Shown: positions 1-7,758 of the stretch, in pieces
Layout: the number at the start of each line of letters is the position of its first letter
How positions within the stretch are numbered: the first letter of the stretch is position 1
From: Methanoregulaceae archaeon UBA467
GTDB lineage: Archaea > Halobacteriota > Methanomicrobia > Methanomicrobiales > Methanospirillaceae
Length of the DNA stretch: 64,000 bases
Assembly (NCBI GenBank): GCA_002503825.1
Contig: DASP01000013.1
Location: 1-64,000, forward strand
Reading direction: 5' to 3'
Program-made: the position numbers and the translations under genes
The notes under the pieces: generated by a model
Seen by the model: only the letters and a program-made list of their open reading frames with translations
What the model was told of the DNA's origin: nothing
Databases searched by the model: none

Positions 1-210
1 CTTGCGGTCGGAGCTGAACAGTTACGAAATTTTTTATCTATATCTCACTTCGAGAAAATGCTCATTCACATAAGATAAGAAGGTGAGCCCTTTGTGACGC
101 CCCGGTCTCGCAATAGATATTCCATCTTTAATTGATACCTTTCATTAATATCAATATTTAACCAAAAATTTCCGGGAAAAATATTATCGCATTTTCTCTC
201 CCAACGAGAT

Positions 211-993
211 ATGATTAAAATGGCAAAATTCCTAGACGGGGCTGGAGTTCAGGCAGCACTCACTGAGATCATTAAAAACGCCGAATCAGAATTGTATCTC
301 ATAGCGCCATACATGAAAATTTCACAACAGACGCAAAATTACCTGAAAAATACCGATAAAATGAATATTCAATTAACTATAATCTCCCGATCTGGTGCTG
401 AAATACCATCGGATACTTTAGCATTTCTCAATGAACTTACTCATGCAAAGATAAAATTGTGTGATAATCTCCATGCAAAATGCTTTCTAAACGAGAATCA
501 GGGTCTGATCACATCTATGAATCTTCACGAACATTCACAGACCCACAACTGGGAAATGGGTATTAATTTTTTCAAATCTGTTGATCCGGATCTATATACC
601 GATGCATTAAAGGAGATTAAACAGATTGACGGTGCAAGCAAGGAAAACCCAAAAATAAAAATTCAATCAGTGAAAACGACAACTCAGCAAAAATCACGAC
701 AGCCACCACCACAGAAGACAATCCACAAACCGACACAGGCTCCAAATAAAGGTCTAATCACTAAAATGTTAGACTCCGTTTTAGGGGAAGTTGCATATTG
801 CATCAGATGTGGTGAACCGCTCGACGGTTATGATATTGAGAAACCCCTTTGTGATAAGTGTTATCCCATATGGGCGAAGTACAAAAAGCAGGATTTTCCC
901 GAGAAATTCTGTCACGCATGTGGAGAAAAAAAGCCCAACATTTCATATCAGAAACCAGTTTGTATACAGTGTTATAATAAGTTGTATAAATAA
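211..993 (+). CDS. PLD-like domain protein with two C-terminal zinc-ribbon units
   Basis: 260 residues. Residues about 1-130 look like a single phospholipase D-type domain: one HxK motif (LHAKCFLN) is followed by a GLITSMNL stretch matching the usual G-S-x-N element. The Asp normally four residues after the Lys is replaced by Glu. PLD enzymes with one motif usually dimerise to build the active site, so nuclease or phosphodiesterase activity is possible but not shown. A Gln/Pro/Lys-rich linker (about 150-185) leads to two CxxC...CxxC units (CIRCG...CDKC and CHACG...CIQC) that should bind zinc. The gene is visibly more AT-rich than the genes downstream, which suggests transfer. No clear operon partner is present. 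A second in-frame ATG at 220 is an alternative start. Confidence 0.7.
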   Translation: MIKMAKFLDGAGVQAALTEIIKNAESELYLIAPYMKISQQTQNYLKNTDKMNIQLTIISRSGAEIPSDTLAFLNELTHAKIKLCDNLHAKCFLNENQGLITSMNLHEHSQTHNWEMGINFFKSVDPDLYTDALKEIKQIDGASKENPKIKIQSVKTTTQQKSRQPPPQKTIHKPTQAPNKGLITKMLDSVLGEVAYCIRCGEPLDGYDIEKPLCDKCYPIWAKYKKQDFPEKFCHACGEKKPNISYQKPVCIQCYNKLYK

Positions 994-1131
994 ACGTAAT
1001 ATTTTCCCTATTTTTAAAAATAAAGAGATTAATACAATTTTTATTGATAATTCATTAATCGCTGAATGTGAAAATCGGGTAGTATGTTTAGATTGGTAAA
1101 TATCCGTTTTTAATTCTCTTTTTTAAAAAAG

Positions 1132-1158
1132 GACTTTTCAGGAGAAGACTGAAAAGTC
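1132..1158 (-). terminator. Hairpin overlapping the stop codon of the TerB-like gene
   Basis: Perfect 10-bp inverted repeat (GACTTTTCAG / CTGAAAAGTC, 7-nt loop). On the minus strand it is followed by a run of T. The TGA stop of the TerB-like gene lies inside the stem, so the last codons form half of the hairpin. This is shaped like an intrinsic terminator. Archaeal termination mostly relies on T-runs, so the hairpin may instead protect the 3' end. Confidence 0.6.
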
Positions 1159-1557
1159 GTTCTTGATGGCGATGGTGTCGAAGATTGGCTTTAAGACCTC
1201 GTCCGACAGGCCGAACATCGTGATGTATTCCTGGATGAGCTTCTCTTCAGCTGCGGCAAGAACACCGTCGGCCATTGCAAGGTCGAGAATGATTGCAATG
1301 GTTGCGATCCTCTGTTTTTCATTTAAGCAGTCTGTCACCATCTTCATGATCTCGGGCAGCTGGGTTTTTGCCTTTAAGACCTGGATTGCGGTATCGATTA
1401 CTCTCCGGTCGCCGCGGACGATTTTCGCAAGGTCAACAAGCTCTGCCTCTTCCAGCACGCCGTCGGATGCGATGACCGTGATCGCCGAGAGTACGAGTGC
1501 AGACTTCGGTGTCAGCTGCACATTCTTTGTTCCGGTTAATTTGTCAAATAATCCCAT
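1138..1557 (-). CDS. TerB-like (tellurite-resistance-type) helical protein
   Basis: 139 residues, acidic and all-helical. Two similar halves each carry the TerB signature: ALVLSAITVIASDGVLEEAE near residue 20 and TIAIILDLAMADGVLAAAEE near 87. This resembles the alpha-helical repeat of TerB/DUF533-type proteins. Homologues are often linked to metal or membrane stress, but the biochemical role is unclear. There is no signal peptide or membrane segment. The gene stands alone between AT-rich spacers and is not next to other ter genes, so a tellurite function should not be assumed. Start is the only Met near the N-terminus (MGLFDKL). Confidence 0.7.
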   Translation of the reverse strand: MGLFDKLTGTKNVQLTPKSALVLSAITVIASDGVLEEAELVDLAKIVRGDRRVIDTAIQVLKAKTQLPEIMKMVTDCLNEKQRIATIAIILDLAMADGVLAAAEEKLIQEYITMFGLSDEVLKPIFDTIAIKNDFSVFS

Positions 1558-1705
1558 TTTAGTCCTCTATGGATTTATCTATAGTAATTGTATGATCCAG
1601 TACATCTCCTTTTCTGTGGTGAAGGGGATAGAATTGCAAAAAGTTCAGACAGGATTTCGATATGCAGTTAAAGACCGCATTGTCGTAAAATAAAAATTTT
1701 CTGCG

Positions 1706-1957
1706 TTGTTGAAATGATTGTATGGATAAACATGCTTGCTCTATTTCTCTGACGGGAGAGGCTCTCACCCCGCTGAAGATATCCGGGGGGCAGGGTTGAT
1801 GCGGAACCTGAGATTTTCACACTTATAGAGCACGGTTCCTGTCGCATTTTTTGGGGGCCACAACGATCATCGGCATCCGCCCCGGGAGTGTCGTGATGTG
1901 GAGTGCGGTGGAAGAGGAGTAGTGAGATTTTCGGGAAGGGTTTTTAACAAAGCCTGA
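1706..1957 (+). repeat. Dispersed intergenic repeat, copy 1 (near full length)
   Basis: Shares several blocks in the same order with the 46.9-kb copy: a GACGGGAGAGG...CACCCCG block, GGCAGGGTTGA, AGCACGGTTCCTGTCGC, CGATCATCGGCATC, CCCGGGAGTGTCG, GATGTGGAGTGCGGTG and AAGGGTTTTTAACAAAGCC. TTGTTGAAA (1706-1714) at the left faces TTTTTAACAAAGCC at the right, suggesting imperfect terminal inverted repeats. No transposase is encoded, so it would be a non-autonomous element or a structural repeat. Confidence 0.65.
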
Positions 1958-2039
1958 AAATGGATAAAATTCCATACATACTGAACCCTAAAAAAATGCG
2001 GATTTTCCAATAGTGCGATCAATATGACTTTTTAAACCG

Positions 2040-2082
2040 ACTATCCGGAAAAAATTCAGTAACGATTAAATACCCGGATAGT
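2040..2082. promoter_or_regulatory. 9-bp inverted repeat upstream of secreted-protein gene
   Basis: ACTATCCGG (2040-2048) and CCGGATAGT (2074-2082) are exact inverted copies separated by 25 nt, ending about 43 nt before the start at 2126. The spacer holds an AT-rich stretch that could be part of a promoter. This could be an operator or a leader hairpin. Only the symmetry is seen directly. Confidence 0.35.
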
Positions 2083-2125
2083 TTAAGAAAAGATTGCTAC
2101 AAACAGCAAAATGCAGGAGGTATGG

Positions 2126-3049
2126 ATGAAAATACGGATTACTCTGATAGCACTTTTAATTGTCCTTGTATCAACCGGTATTGCGTTCGCCGACAGCGGG
2201 GTACCACAGGTCGAAGAGACGCAGGGTTTTGAGACCAGTACGCTTATGCAGCTGTTTGGAACAGCTACGGAGACCGACAGCATTGCAACGACAATCGATG
2301 ACGGGTACAAGGTGTATTGGGACCCGGCTCCCCCGATGGGAGGGTATTCATTCATTTATTCGGGCACCTATTCGGAGCACACCATCGCGGACCAGGGACT
2401 CGTCTCGTTTGCCAAGACCATGAAGTATGACACTGCCGGGATGGCGGCAGAGAACCAGTACAACCTTGTCACCGACAGGATCACGGAATTTATCGGGAGT
2501 GAGACCGGCCGGATGATCTCTGAGGAATCGCTGCTCCTGGATGGTGCAGGAACCGGAACGGATGCGATATATTCTCTGCTCTGCCCGTTTGCAGCGCAGG
2601 GTGATGATGATATCATTCCGCCGTTCTGCAATATTGTGGAAGAGGGAAGTTCGGTAGACCTTACCCTCGGCTCGCTATCCTCGCAGTCATCTGAACGGTT
2701 TATTATGCTGGCAGCTCCGGATACCAGCTCGACAAATTGGGGCATGGAATGGCCGTATCCTGTATCTGACCCGGGTGTCGAGGCGAACTATAACGTTAAG
2801 CTTATCGGGTTTGGCGATGTAGCGGCAGTCGGCAGTGCATCTGCATACATGAATGCACACCTGCAGGAGGGACGTACGTTCCTTCAATATGGTAATGGCT
2901 ACAATTACGATGATTACGAGTATCCGAAGGCAGAAGACATGGTCTATTCGGAACTGACCACGGCTACCGGGGAGATCACGCTCTTCCAGAAAACGATGAA
3001 TTATAAATCACAGGTAACCGGTGTCGGTAAAATAACCCACCTATTCTAG
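2126..3049 (+). CDS. Secreted protein of unknown function
   Basis: 307 residues from the ATG at 2126, chosen because AGGAGG (2115-2120) sits 5 nt upstream. A signal peptide is clear: KIR followed by a hydrophobic stretch and a VSTGIAFA-type cleavage site near residue 21. The mature part is acidic and rich in Gly, Ser and Thr, with aromatic residues. It has two Cys (near 150-160) and no transmembrane anchor, so it may be released or held in the cell wall. I do not recognise the family. It is flanked on both sides by copies of the dispersed repeat and has no operon partner. An upstream in-frame ATG at 2111 overlaps the ribosome binding site and is unlikely. Confidence 0.6.
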   Translation: MKIRITLIALLIVLVSTGIAFADSGVPQVEETQGFETSTLMQLFGTATETDSIATTIDDGYKVYWDPAPPMGGYSFIYSGTYSEHTIADQGLVSFAKTMKYDTAGMAAENQYNLVTDRITEFIGSETGRMISEESLLLDGAGTGTDAIYSLLCPFAAQGDDDIIPPFCNIVEEGSSVDLTLGSLSSQSSERFIMLAAPDTSSTNWGMEWPYPVSDPGVEANYNVKLIGFGDVAAVGSASAYMNAHLQEGRTFLQYGNGYNYDDYEYPKAEDMVYSELTTATGEITLFQKTMNYKSQVTGVGKITHLF

Positions 3050-3060
3050 ACTTAAGGCGA

Positions 3061-3094
3061 AAGGAAGAATCTTATTCTCCTTTTTTCTCCTTTT
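3061..3094 (+). terminator. T-rich terminator after secreted-protein gene
   Basis: A short hairpin (AGAAT-CTT-ATTCT) is followed by CCTTTTTTCTCCTTTTT within 45 nt of the stop codon at 3049. The T-runs are what archaeal RNA polymerase normally terminates on. Confidence 0.5.
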
Positions 3095-3105
3095 TAAAAA
3101 GAAGT

Positions 3106-3167
3106 CAGCACTGTCCTTTCGTACATTGGTGCCACCTCAACGATAATCGGCGTCAGGCCCGGGAGTG
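3106..3167 (+). repeat. Dispersed intergenic repeat, right-half fragment
   Basis: Carries only the central/right blocks seen elsewhere: GCACTGTCCTTTCG, ACGATAATCGGCGTC and CCCGGGAGTGTCGG. It lies just upstream of a second, longer copy, so the element appears to have been nested or tandemly duplicated here. Confidence 0.5.
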
Positions 3168-3209
3168 TCGGTTTATCACCTTCCGGAAGGATTCCCAAAT
3201 CAAACCTGC

Positions 3210-3440
3210 TACAAGACAGGAGGGGTTCTCACCCCTCCCTGCCCCACCCCGCTGTAGGATTGTCTATCGGCATGGTTGATTGAGATTCTGTTATTTTCAA
3301 AAAAACTTAGCACGGTCCCTGTCGCACTATGGGACGCCTCAACGGCGGGGCATCAGCCCCAGGAGTGTCACTATCAGGAGTGCTGAAAAAAGGAGTAATC
3401 ATATAGTGGGGAGGGATTCCTCTGAAAATGGTAAAACTAA
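3210..3440 (+). repeat. Dispersed intergenic repeat, copy 2
   Basis: Has the left block GACAGGAGGGGTTCTCACCC with a perfect 7-bp stem (GGAGGGG/CCCCTCC), CCCTGCCCCACCCC, GGTTGATTGAGATT, TTAGCACGGTCCCTGTCGCA, GGGGCATCAGCCCCAGGAGT, and ends near CTGAAAATGG as copy 1 does. The right end is degenerate relative to the 46.9-kb copy. Confidence 0.6.
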
Positions 3441-3484
3441 CCCCATAATAAGGAGATTTCTATAGGTATTTTCAGAGTCACGGT

Positions 3485-3556
3485 GTGAACCTTACAGGTT
3501 CACGTCTGTTTCAACAAAGCATGCTTTGAGCCTCAGCTCATAGACGAGCATGAAAA
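3485..3556. repeat. Perfect hairpin plus short repeated module B
   Basis: GTGAACC-TTACA-GGTTCAC (3485-3503) is a perfect 7-bp stem. It is followed by module B (TCAACAAAGC, the 12-bp palindrome AAAGCATGCTTT, then AGCTCATAGACGAGCATGA). A diverged copy of module B occurs at 37161-37208. Its position after repeat copy 2 resembles the arrangement before cofE. Confidence 0.45.
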
Positions 3557-3619
3557 AACAGATAATCGAAACTAAGCCGGTCTTTTTAGACCACAAAAAA
3601 AGGAGTTATCTAAAGGGAT

Positions 3620-4927
3620 TTACTGTGTCGTCCGTTTCACAAGGTCGAACGCAGCTTCGGATGCCTCTGCAAGGATCTTCTCCTCGCCCGGGATCACGCG
3701 TTCGTGCATCAGGACACGGCCGTTGCAGACGACCGTCTCGACCGCACCGCCGTTGCAGGAATATACCAGGTTCGAGACCGGGTTATGGAAGGGCGTATTG
3801 CACGCGGTATGACGGCTGACCAGGATGAGGTCGGCCGGGCTTCCTGCCGTAAGGCTGCCGGTGCCGAGACCGAGGGCCCGTGCGCCGGCTGTGGTCGCCA
3901 TGTGGAGCGCTTCCCCGGCAGGGAGCAGTGTCTGGGAGTTCCACGAAAACTTCTGGAGCAGTGCGGCGACCTTCATCTCCTCGAAGAGGTCGAGGTTGTT
4001 GTTCGACGCACAGCCGTCGGTCCCGAGGCATACGTTGACCCCCTCTTCCTTCAGCCAGTGGTACGGCATGGCCCTGTTGACGGCAAGTTTCATGTTGCTG
4101 ACCGGGTTGTGCGAGACATGGACCCCGCGTTTCCCGAGCAGTGCGCACTCCTCCCGGTTCAGCCAGCAGCAGTGCGCCGCGATCGTCCGGTCCCCGAGGA
4201 CGCCGCACTCGTCAAGGATCTCCGCGGGCCGTTTCTTCCACTGCGAGACGGCATCGTTCACCTCTTTTTCCGTTTCGGAAAGGTGGATATGGATGGGCAG
4301 GTCCTCCCCGGCTGAATACCCGGCAATCCACTTCAGGCCCTCGGGGGATACGGTATATATCGCGTGCGGTCCCAGAGCGGGCTGTATCCCCGGGTTGTTC
4401 ATGGCCCTGATGGTCTTTACCATGTTTTCCGTCGCCTTAATCTCGTGTTCCCGCTTCTCCTCGCTGAAAAGATCGATAAAGCCGTAGGCAAGGGTTGCAC
4501 GGATCCCCATTTCGTCGACCGCACGCGCTGCGTCTTCCATGAAGAAGTACATGTCGTTGAACGCGGTCGTCCCGCTCCTGATCATCTCGAGGCAGGCGAG
4601 TTTCGTACCGAGATAGACATCTTTTCCGGTCAGATTTGCTTCAAGAGGCCAGATCTTGTCGGCCAGCCACTCCTGCAGCGGCATATCGTCGGCATACCCC
4701 CGGAGGAGTGTCATGGCCGCATGGGTGTGGGTATTTACCAGTCCGGGGAGGACGAGTGCTCCTTTCCCGTCGATGGAGAAGGCAGCATCGCCCGAACATT
4801 TTTTTGCGGTCCCCGGGCCGATCGAGCCGATACGGCCGTCACCGCCGATAAAAATATCGGCATTTCTGTCGTTAAAAAATACATTCTCTATGATAAACGG
4901 CTCATTTTTTGAAAATATATCATCCAT
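3620..4927 (-). CDS. mtaD: 5-methylthioadenosine / S-adenosylhomocysteine / 5'-deoxyadenosine deaminase
   Basis: 435 residues, amidohydrolase superfamily (TatD/ATZ-TRZ type), the usual length for MTA/SAH deaminases. Metal-site motifs are complete: THTHAAMTLLRGYADD (HxH, near 66), LGPHAIYTVS, HIHLSETEKE, HCCWLNREE with SHNPVSNMKLA, and LGTDGCASNNNLDLFEEM with the catalytic Asp. It should deaminate the adenine ring of MTA, SAH or 5'-deoxyadenosine to the inosine form. The start at 4927 has GGAGG 8 nt upstream and lies 21 nt after the phosphorylase gene, so the two are one operon. Together they fit the methanogen route in which MTA is first deaminated to methylthioinosine and then phosphorolysed. 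In methanogens the same enzyme also clears 5'-deoxyadenosine from radical SAM reactions. Substrate preference cannot be read from sequence. Confidence 0.88.
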   Translation of the reverse strand: MDDIFSKNEPFIIENVFFNDRNADIFIGGDGRIGSIGPGTAKKCSGDAAFSIDGKGALVLPGLVNTHTHAAMTLLRGYADDMPLQEWLADKIWPLEANLTGKDVYLGTKLACLEMIRSGTTAFNDMYFFMEDAARAVDEMGIRATLAYGFIDLFSEEKREHEIKATENMVKTIRAMNNPGIQPALGPHAIYTVSPEGLKWIAGYSAGEDLPIHIHLSETEKEVNDAVSQWKKRPAEILDECGVLGDRTIAAHCCWLNREECALLGKRGVHVSHNPVSNMKLAVNRAMPYHWLKEEGVNVCLGTDGCASNNNLDLFEEMKVAALLQKFSWNSQTLLPAGEALHMATTAGARALGLGTGSLTAGSPADLILVSRHTACNTPFHNPVSNLVYSCNGGAVETVVCNGRVLMHERVIPGEEKILAEASEAAFDLVKRTTQ

Positions 4928-4948
4928 TTCTCTTTCCTCCCGTTCCGG

Positions 4949-5629
4949 TTATGCAAGTTCCTTAACGATATCCCGTACCATCCGGTCGGTACGTTCCCTG
5001 AATTTTCCGGCATAATCAAGGATATGCTGATAGGTGAGTGTCTCATCGCCAAGCCCGTTTGCATAGTTATCCACCGGGCATATGGCTGCAAAGCCGATTC
5101 CAAGTTCTATCGCAAGGGTGGCCTCGCTTGCAAGCGTCATCCCGACGATATCGGCCACATGCGAGAGTGCCTTCACTTCAGCGACCGTTTCAATCCTGGG
5201 ACCCTTCGTCTGGACATACACCCCTCCGTACCGGGCATCAGGAACAATCCGGTGGAGCGACCGGGCCAGATCAATGGACAGTCCCGGGTGGACGTGTCGT
5301 ATCGCACGTTCGTGAATTGAGGGAATCACGGTGGTGCTGACGAAATCGGTCGGGATGATCAGGCTTCCGGGCGGGATATCCCGCTTGAGCGATCCTGCAG
5401 AACCGATTGCAATAATCCGGGTAACCCCGAGGATCGCGAGTGCCGCAAGGTGGGACCGGTAATTGATCTGGTGCGGAGGCGTCGTGTGCTGGTGCCTGAG
5501 AAGAATGGCAATATCTCCGCATAAAACTTCAGAATTTCCATATGGGGTATGAATGATTCTCTTTTCAAGATCCGGCAGATCTGAGAAGAGAAGGCTTGTC
5601 CCGCCAATAATCCCGAGCATTTCACTCAC
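4949..5629 (-). CDS. S-methyl-5'-thioinosine (MTA-type) phosphorylase
   Basis: 226 residues, family 2 purine nucleoside phosphorylase. It shows the phosphate-binding N-terminus LGIIGGTSL, RHQHTTPPHQINYRSH, the AIGSAGSLKRDIPPGSLIIP core, YVQTKGPRIET, VGMTLASEATLA and CPVDNYANGL. The family cleaves MTA or methylthioinosine with phosphate, giving the base plus 5-methylthioribose-1-phosphate. It is somewhat shorter than bacterial/eukaryotic MTAP (about 270-280). The PVDNYANG motif, where MTAPs usually have an Asp-containing TDYDCW-type segment, fits the methanogen methylthioinosine enzyme. Paired with the adenosine-type deaminase just downstream, this favours 6-oxopurine substrates. First gene of the pair, divergent from the nicotinate phosphoribosyltransferase gene. 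Confidence 0.85.
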   Translation of the reverse strand: MSEMLGIIGGTSLLFSDLPDLEKRIIHTPYGNSEVLCGDIAILLRHQHTTPPHQINYRSHLAALAILGVTRIIAIGSAGSLKRDIPPGSLIIPTDFVSTTVIPSIHERAIRHVHPGLSIDLARSLHRIVPDARYGGVYVQTKGPRIETVAEVKALSHVADIVGMTLASEATLAIELGIGFAAICPVDNYANGLGDETLTYQHILDYAGKFRERTDRMVRDIVKELA

Positions 5630-5846
5630 CGGTCCCGGTACTAGACTTCATGCACTACAACCTCTCTTCTTACCATTGCCTGAGAAGGGCATTGAATGTT
5701 TTCCGGCCACTCACTACCGTACCCGCCACAGGGGTATCAGGAGCGGGTGGCTCCGCGGTCAGAGATGTGGTGAAGGATCTTTTTTACCCCTGCATGTCAT
5801 CCCAGACGGCATTGCATAGCTGTATGTAGGTTATGGATGAAACGGT

Positions 5847-6980
5847 ATGGATATGCGGATATTCCAGACCGTCCCGGACGAGCGGATAAAATCGGGAGAA
5901 TGCACCGATATCTATTTCCAGCGGACTGAAAAGATCCTGCGTGCATCAGGAAAAAATCCCCGCGTGGCGATGGAGGTCACTGCATCGGCGCTTCCGGACG
6001 ACTGCGGGATCTTCTGTGGTCTTGACGATGTCGTCTCTCTTCTTGAGGGTCTTCCGGTCTCAATGGACGCACTCCCGGAAGGGTCGGTCTTCTGCCCCAA
6101 TGAACCTGTCATGCGCATATGCGGGAATTACCTTGACTTCGGGCATTTCGAGACTGCTATCCTCGGGTTTTTATGCCATGCGTCGGGAATCGCATCTGCA
6201 GCTGCACATATAAGGCGCATATCCGGGGACGTGCCCGTCTACTCGTTCGGGTCACGCCGGCAGCACCCGGCGATTGCCGGGATGGTTGAGCGGTCTGCAT
6301 GGATCGGCGGTGTTGACGGCGTGAGCAACACCTGCGCACCGGCCGGGATACCCCTCGCAGGTACAATGCCCCATTCGTTTGTCATGTGTTACCAGACACC
6401 GGGAGATGCGTTTTCCGCCTTTGACCGGTATGCCCCGCGGGAAGTCCCGCGTATCATGCTCTGCGATACCTACTGCGACGAGAAGCGGGAATCGCTCACC
6501 GGTGCGCAGCACGGGGCGTCTGCGGTGAGACTCGACACCCCGCGTTCACGCCGGGGGGACATGAGGGCGATTATTGAGGAGGTCAGGTGGGAACTTGACT
6601 CGGCGGGATACAAGGACACCGGGATCTTCCTTTCAGGGGGCGTCACACGGGAGGATGTCGTCCGCTACCGGGATATCGTGGATGCGTTTGGCATTGGCGG
6701 GGCAATTGCGAATGCGCCGGTCATAGATTTTGCCATGGATATTGTCGAGATGGACGGGCAGGGTTGTGCAAAGCGGGGCAAACGGAGCGGAGCAAAGCAG
6801 GTATGGCAGATGCCTGGAGGCATGCGCGTGGTCGCTCCGCTGGCGTCTCCCGCCCCGGAAGGGGGAGTCCCCCTCCTTGTCCCATTTATCAGAAACGGCG
6901 CCGTTATTTCACGGCCGCAAATGAGTGATGCCCGTGATCGTGTCCTCTCCTGGCTTGCCGGTCCGGGATGCGGGCAGTGA
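5847..6980 (+). CDS. pncB: Nicotinate phosphoribosyltransferase
   Basis: 377 residues. It transfers the phosphoribosyl group of PRPP to nicotinate to make nicotinate mononucleotide in NAD salvage. Visible features are the N-terminal TDIYFQRT segment, FCGLDDVVSLLEG, the SFGSRRQHPAIAGMVERSAW active-site region with GVDGVSNT, the acidic LCDTYCDEK strand, the SGGV phosphate loop and GIGGAIANAPVIDFAMDIV near the C-terminus. This is the shorter archaeal form. It opens the plus strand, divergent from the MTA salvage pair with about 215 nt between. A Met two codons later (5853) is an equally good start, and neither has a strong ribosome binding site. The tRNA-Ala gene follows after about 100 nt. Confidence 0.88.
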   Translation: MDMRIFQTVPDERIKSGECTDIYFQRTEKILRASGKNPRVAMEVTASALPDDCGIFCGLDDVVSLLEGLPVSMDALPEGSVFCPNEPVMRICGNYLDFGHFETAILGFLCHASGIASAAAHIRRISGDVPVYSFGSRRQHPAIAGMVERSAWIGGVDGVSNTCAPAGIPLAGTMPHSFVMCYQTPGDAFSAFDRYAPREVPRIMLCDTYCDEKRESLTGAQHGASAVRLDTPRSRRGDMRAIIEEVRWELDSAGYKDTGIFLSGGVTREDVVRYRDIVDAFGIGGAIANAPVIDFAMDIVEMDGQGCAKRGKRSGAKQVWQMPGGMRVVAPLASPAPEGGVPLLVPFIRNGAVISRPQMSDARDRVLSWLAGPGCGQ

Positions 6981-7050
6981 TGCAGGGTGTACCAATACAC
7001 GCTCATTCCGGGTTTTTTCATCCTGTGCAGGCAGATCATGAAACAATTCT

Positions 7051-7060
7051 TTTAACATAT
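7051..7060 (+). promoter_or_regulatory. Probable TATA element of tRNA-Ala
   Basis: TTTAACATAT lies centred about 27 nt before the first base of the tRNA, the expected spacing for an archaeal TATA box. Confidence 0.4.
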
Positions 7061-7082
7061 GGAGACAAACATTGTAGGAAGC

Positions 7083-7154
7083 GGGCCGATAGATCAGGGG
7101 TAGATCGCTACCTTGGCATGGTAGAGGCCGCGGGTTCAATTCCCGCTCGGTCCA
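7083..7154 (+). tRNA. tRNA-Ala (anticodon GGC)
   Basis: A full cloverleaf can be drawn. The acceptor GGGCCGA/TCGGTCC has the alanine identity pair G3:U70. The anticodon stem CTACC/GGTAG encloses loop TTGGCAT (anticodon GGC at 7115-7117), and the T stem GCGGG/CCCGC encloses TTCAATT. The discriminator is A. CCA is not encoded and there is no intron. It reads GCC and GCU codons. Confidence 0.93.
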
Positions 7155-7758
7155 TCCGTTCTCTTTTTTTCCGCGTCTGTCCGGCAGACCAGTTTTCCCG
7201 AAATTTCGAATTATTTTCCGGGATTAAAACTTACAGCGGCAGCAATGAAAAAAAGCCTCTTCGCTGTTCTGCATGGGTTTATAGAAACTCAGTCCCTGAG
7301 GTGGCGGCGAATTGTTACCGAATCGCCGCCGTTCAATCATTTAACCAGTACGACAGCAGGTATCCCGGTAAATTGTACTCTTCGCCGGGGACCGTATGGT
7401 CGCCCCGGATTCGAAAGGCGGGGCCTTCGCGGTACCATAAGGACGGCGTATTCATCGTGCAAAGGGTATGAATGCAATTTCCACCGCATATCACGCCTAC
7501 CAGGAAAATTTTCTCCACGCGGAAAGGCGAAGAGCAATAAAAATCCGGGACGCAATTTAAATATTTACAGGGGCCCTGTCCGGCCCATGGGATGTTCCGG
7601 CAATTCAGGTTCATACCGTCCTGAAATCAGGAAAGGCATTCGCATCCTCCACACATTTCACACGGAACAAATCACGGTAAAATGGGATTGCCGGTTATTT
7701 CAAAAATTAAAACCGGTGCCTATTTACTTGCTGCATTTCAATTACATTCCGATCAGCA
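7155..7758. other. Long gene-free stretch with strong hairpins
   Basis: About 600 bp with no convincing gene. The open frames on either strand are rich in Arg, Gly and Pro, do not look like known proteins, and one runs out of frame into the next gene. It does hold GGCGGCGA (7303-7310) pairing exactly with TCGCCGCC (7323-7330). CCGGGG (7385-7390) pairs with CCCCGG (7403-7408), with inner ACC/GGT pairing. The GC-rich paired segments suggest a structured transcript or degraded element upstream of the phosphate genes. Confidence 0.4.

Noticed and set aside
1706..1957. Insertion sequence
   Set aside because: No transposase or remnant of one is encoded in any copy, so it can only be non-autonomous or not a transposable element.
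3704..4487. Two long plus-strand frames inside the deaminase gene
   Set aside because: They are GC-driven shadows on the opposite strand of a gene with complete metal-binding motifs.
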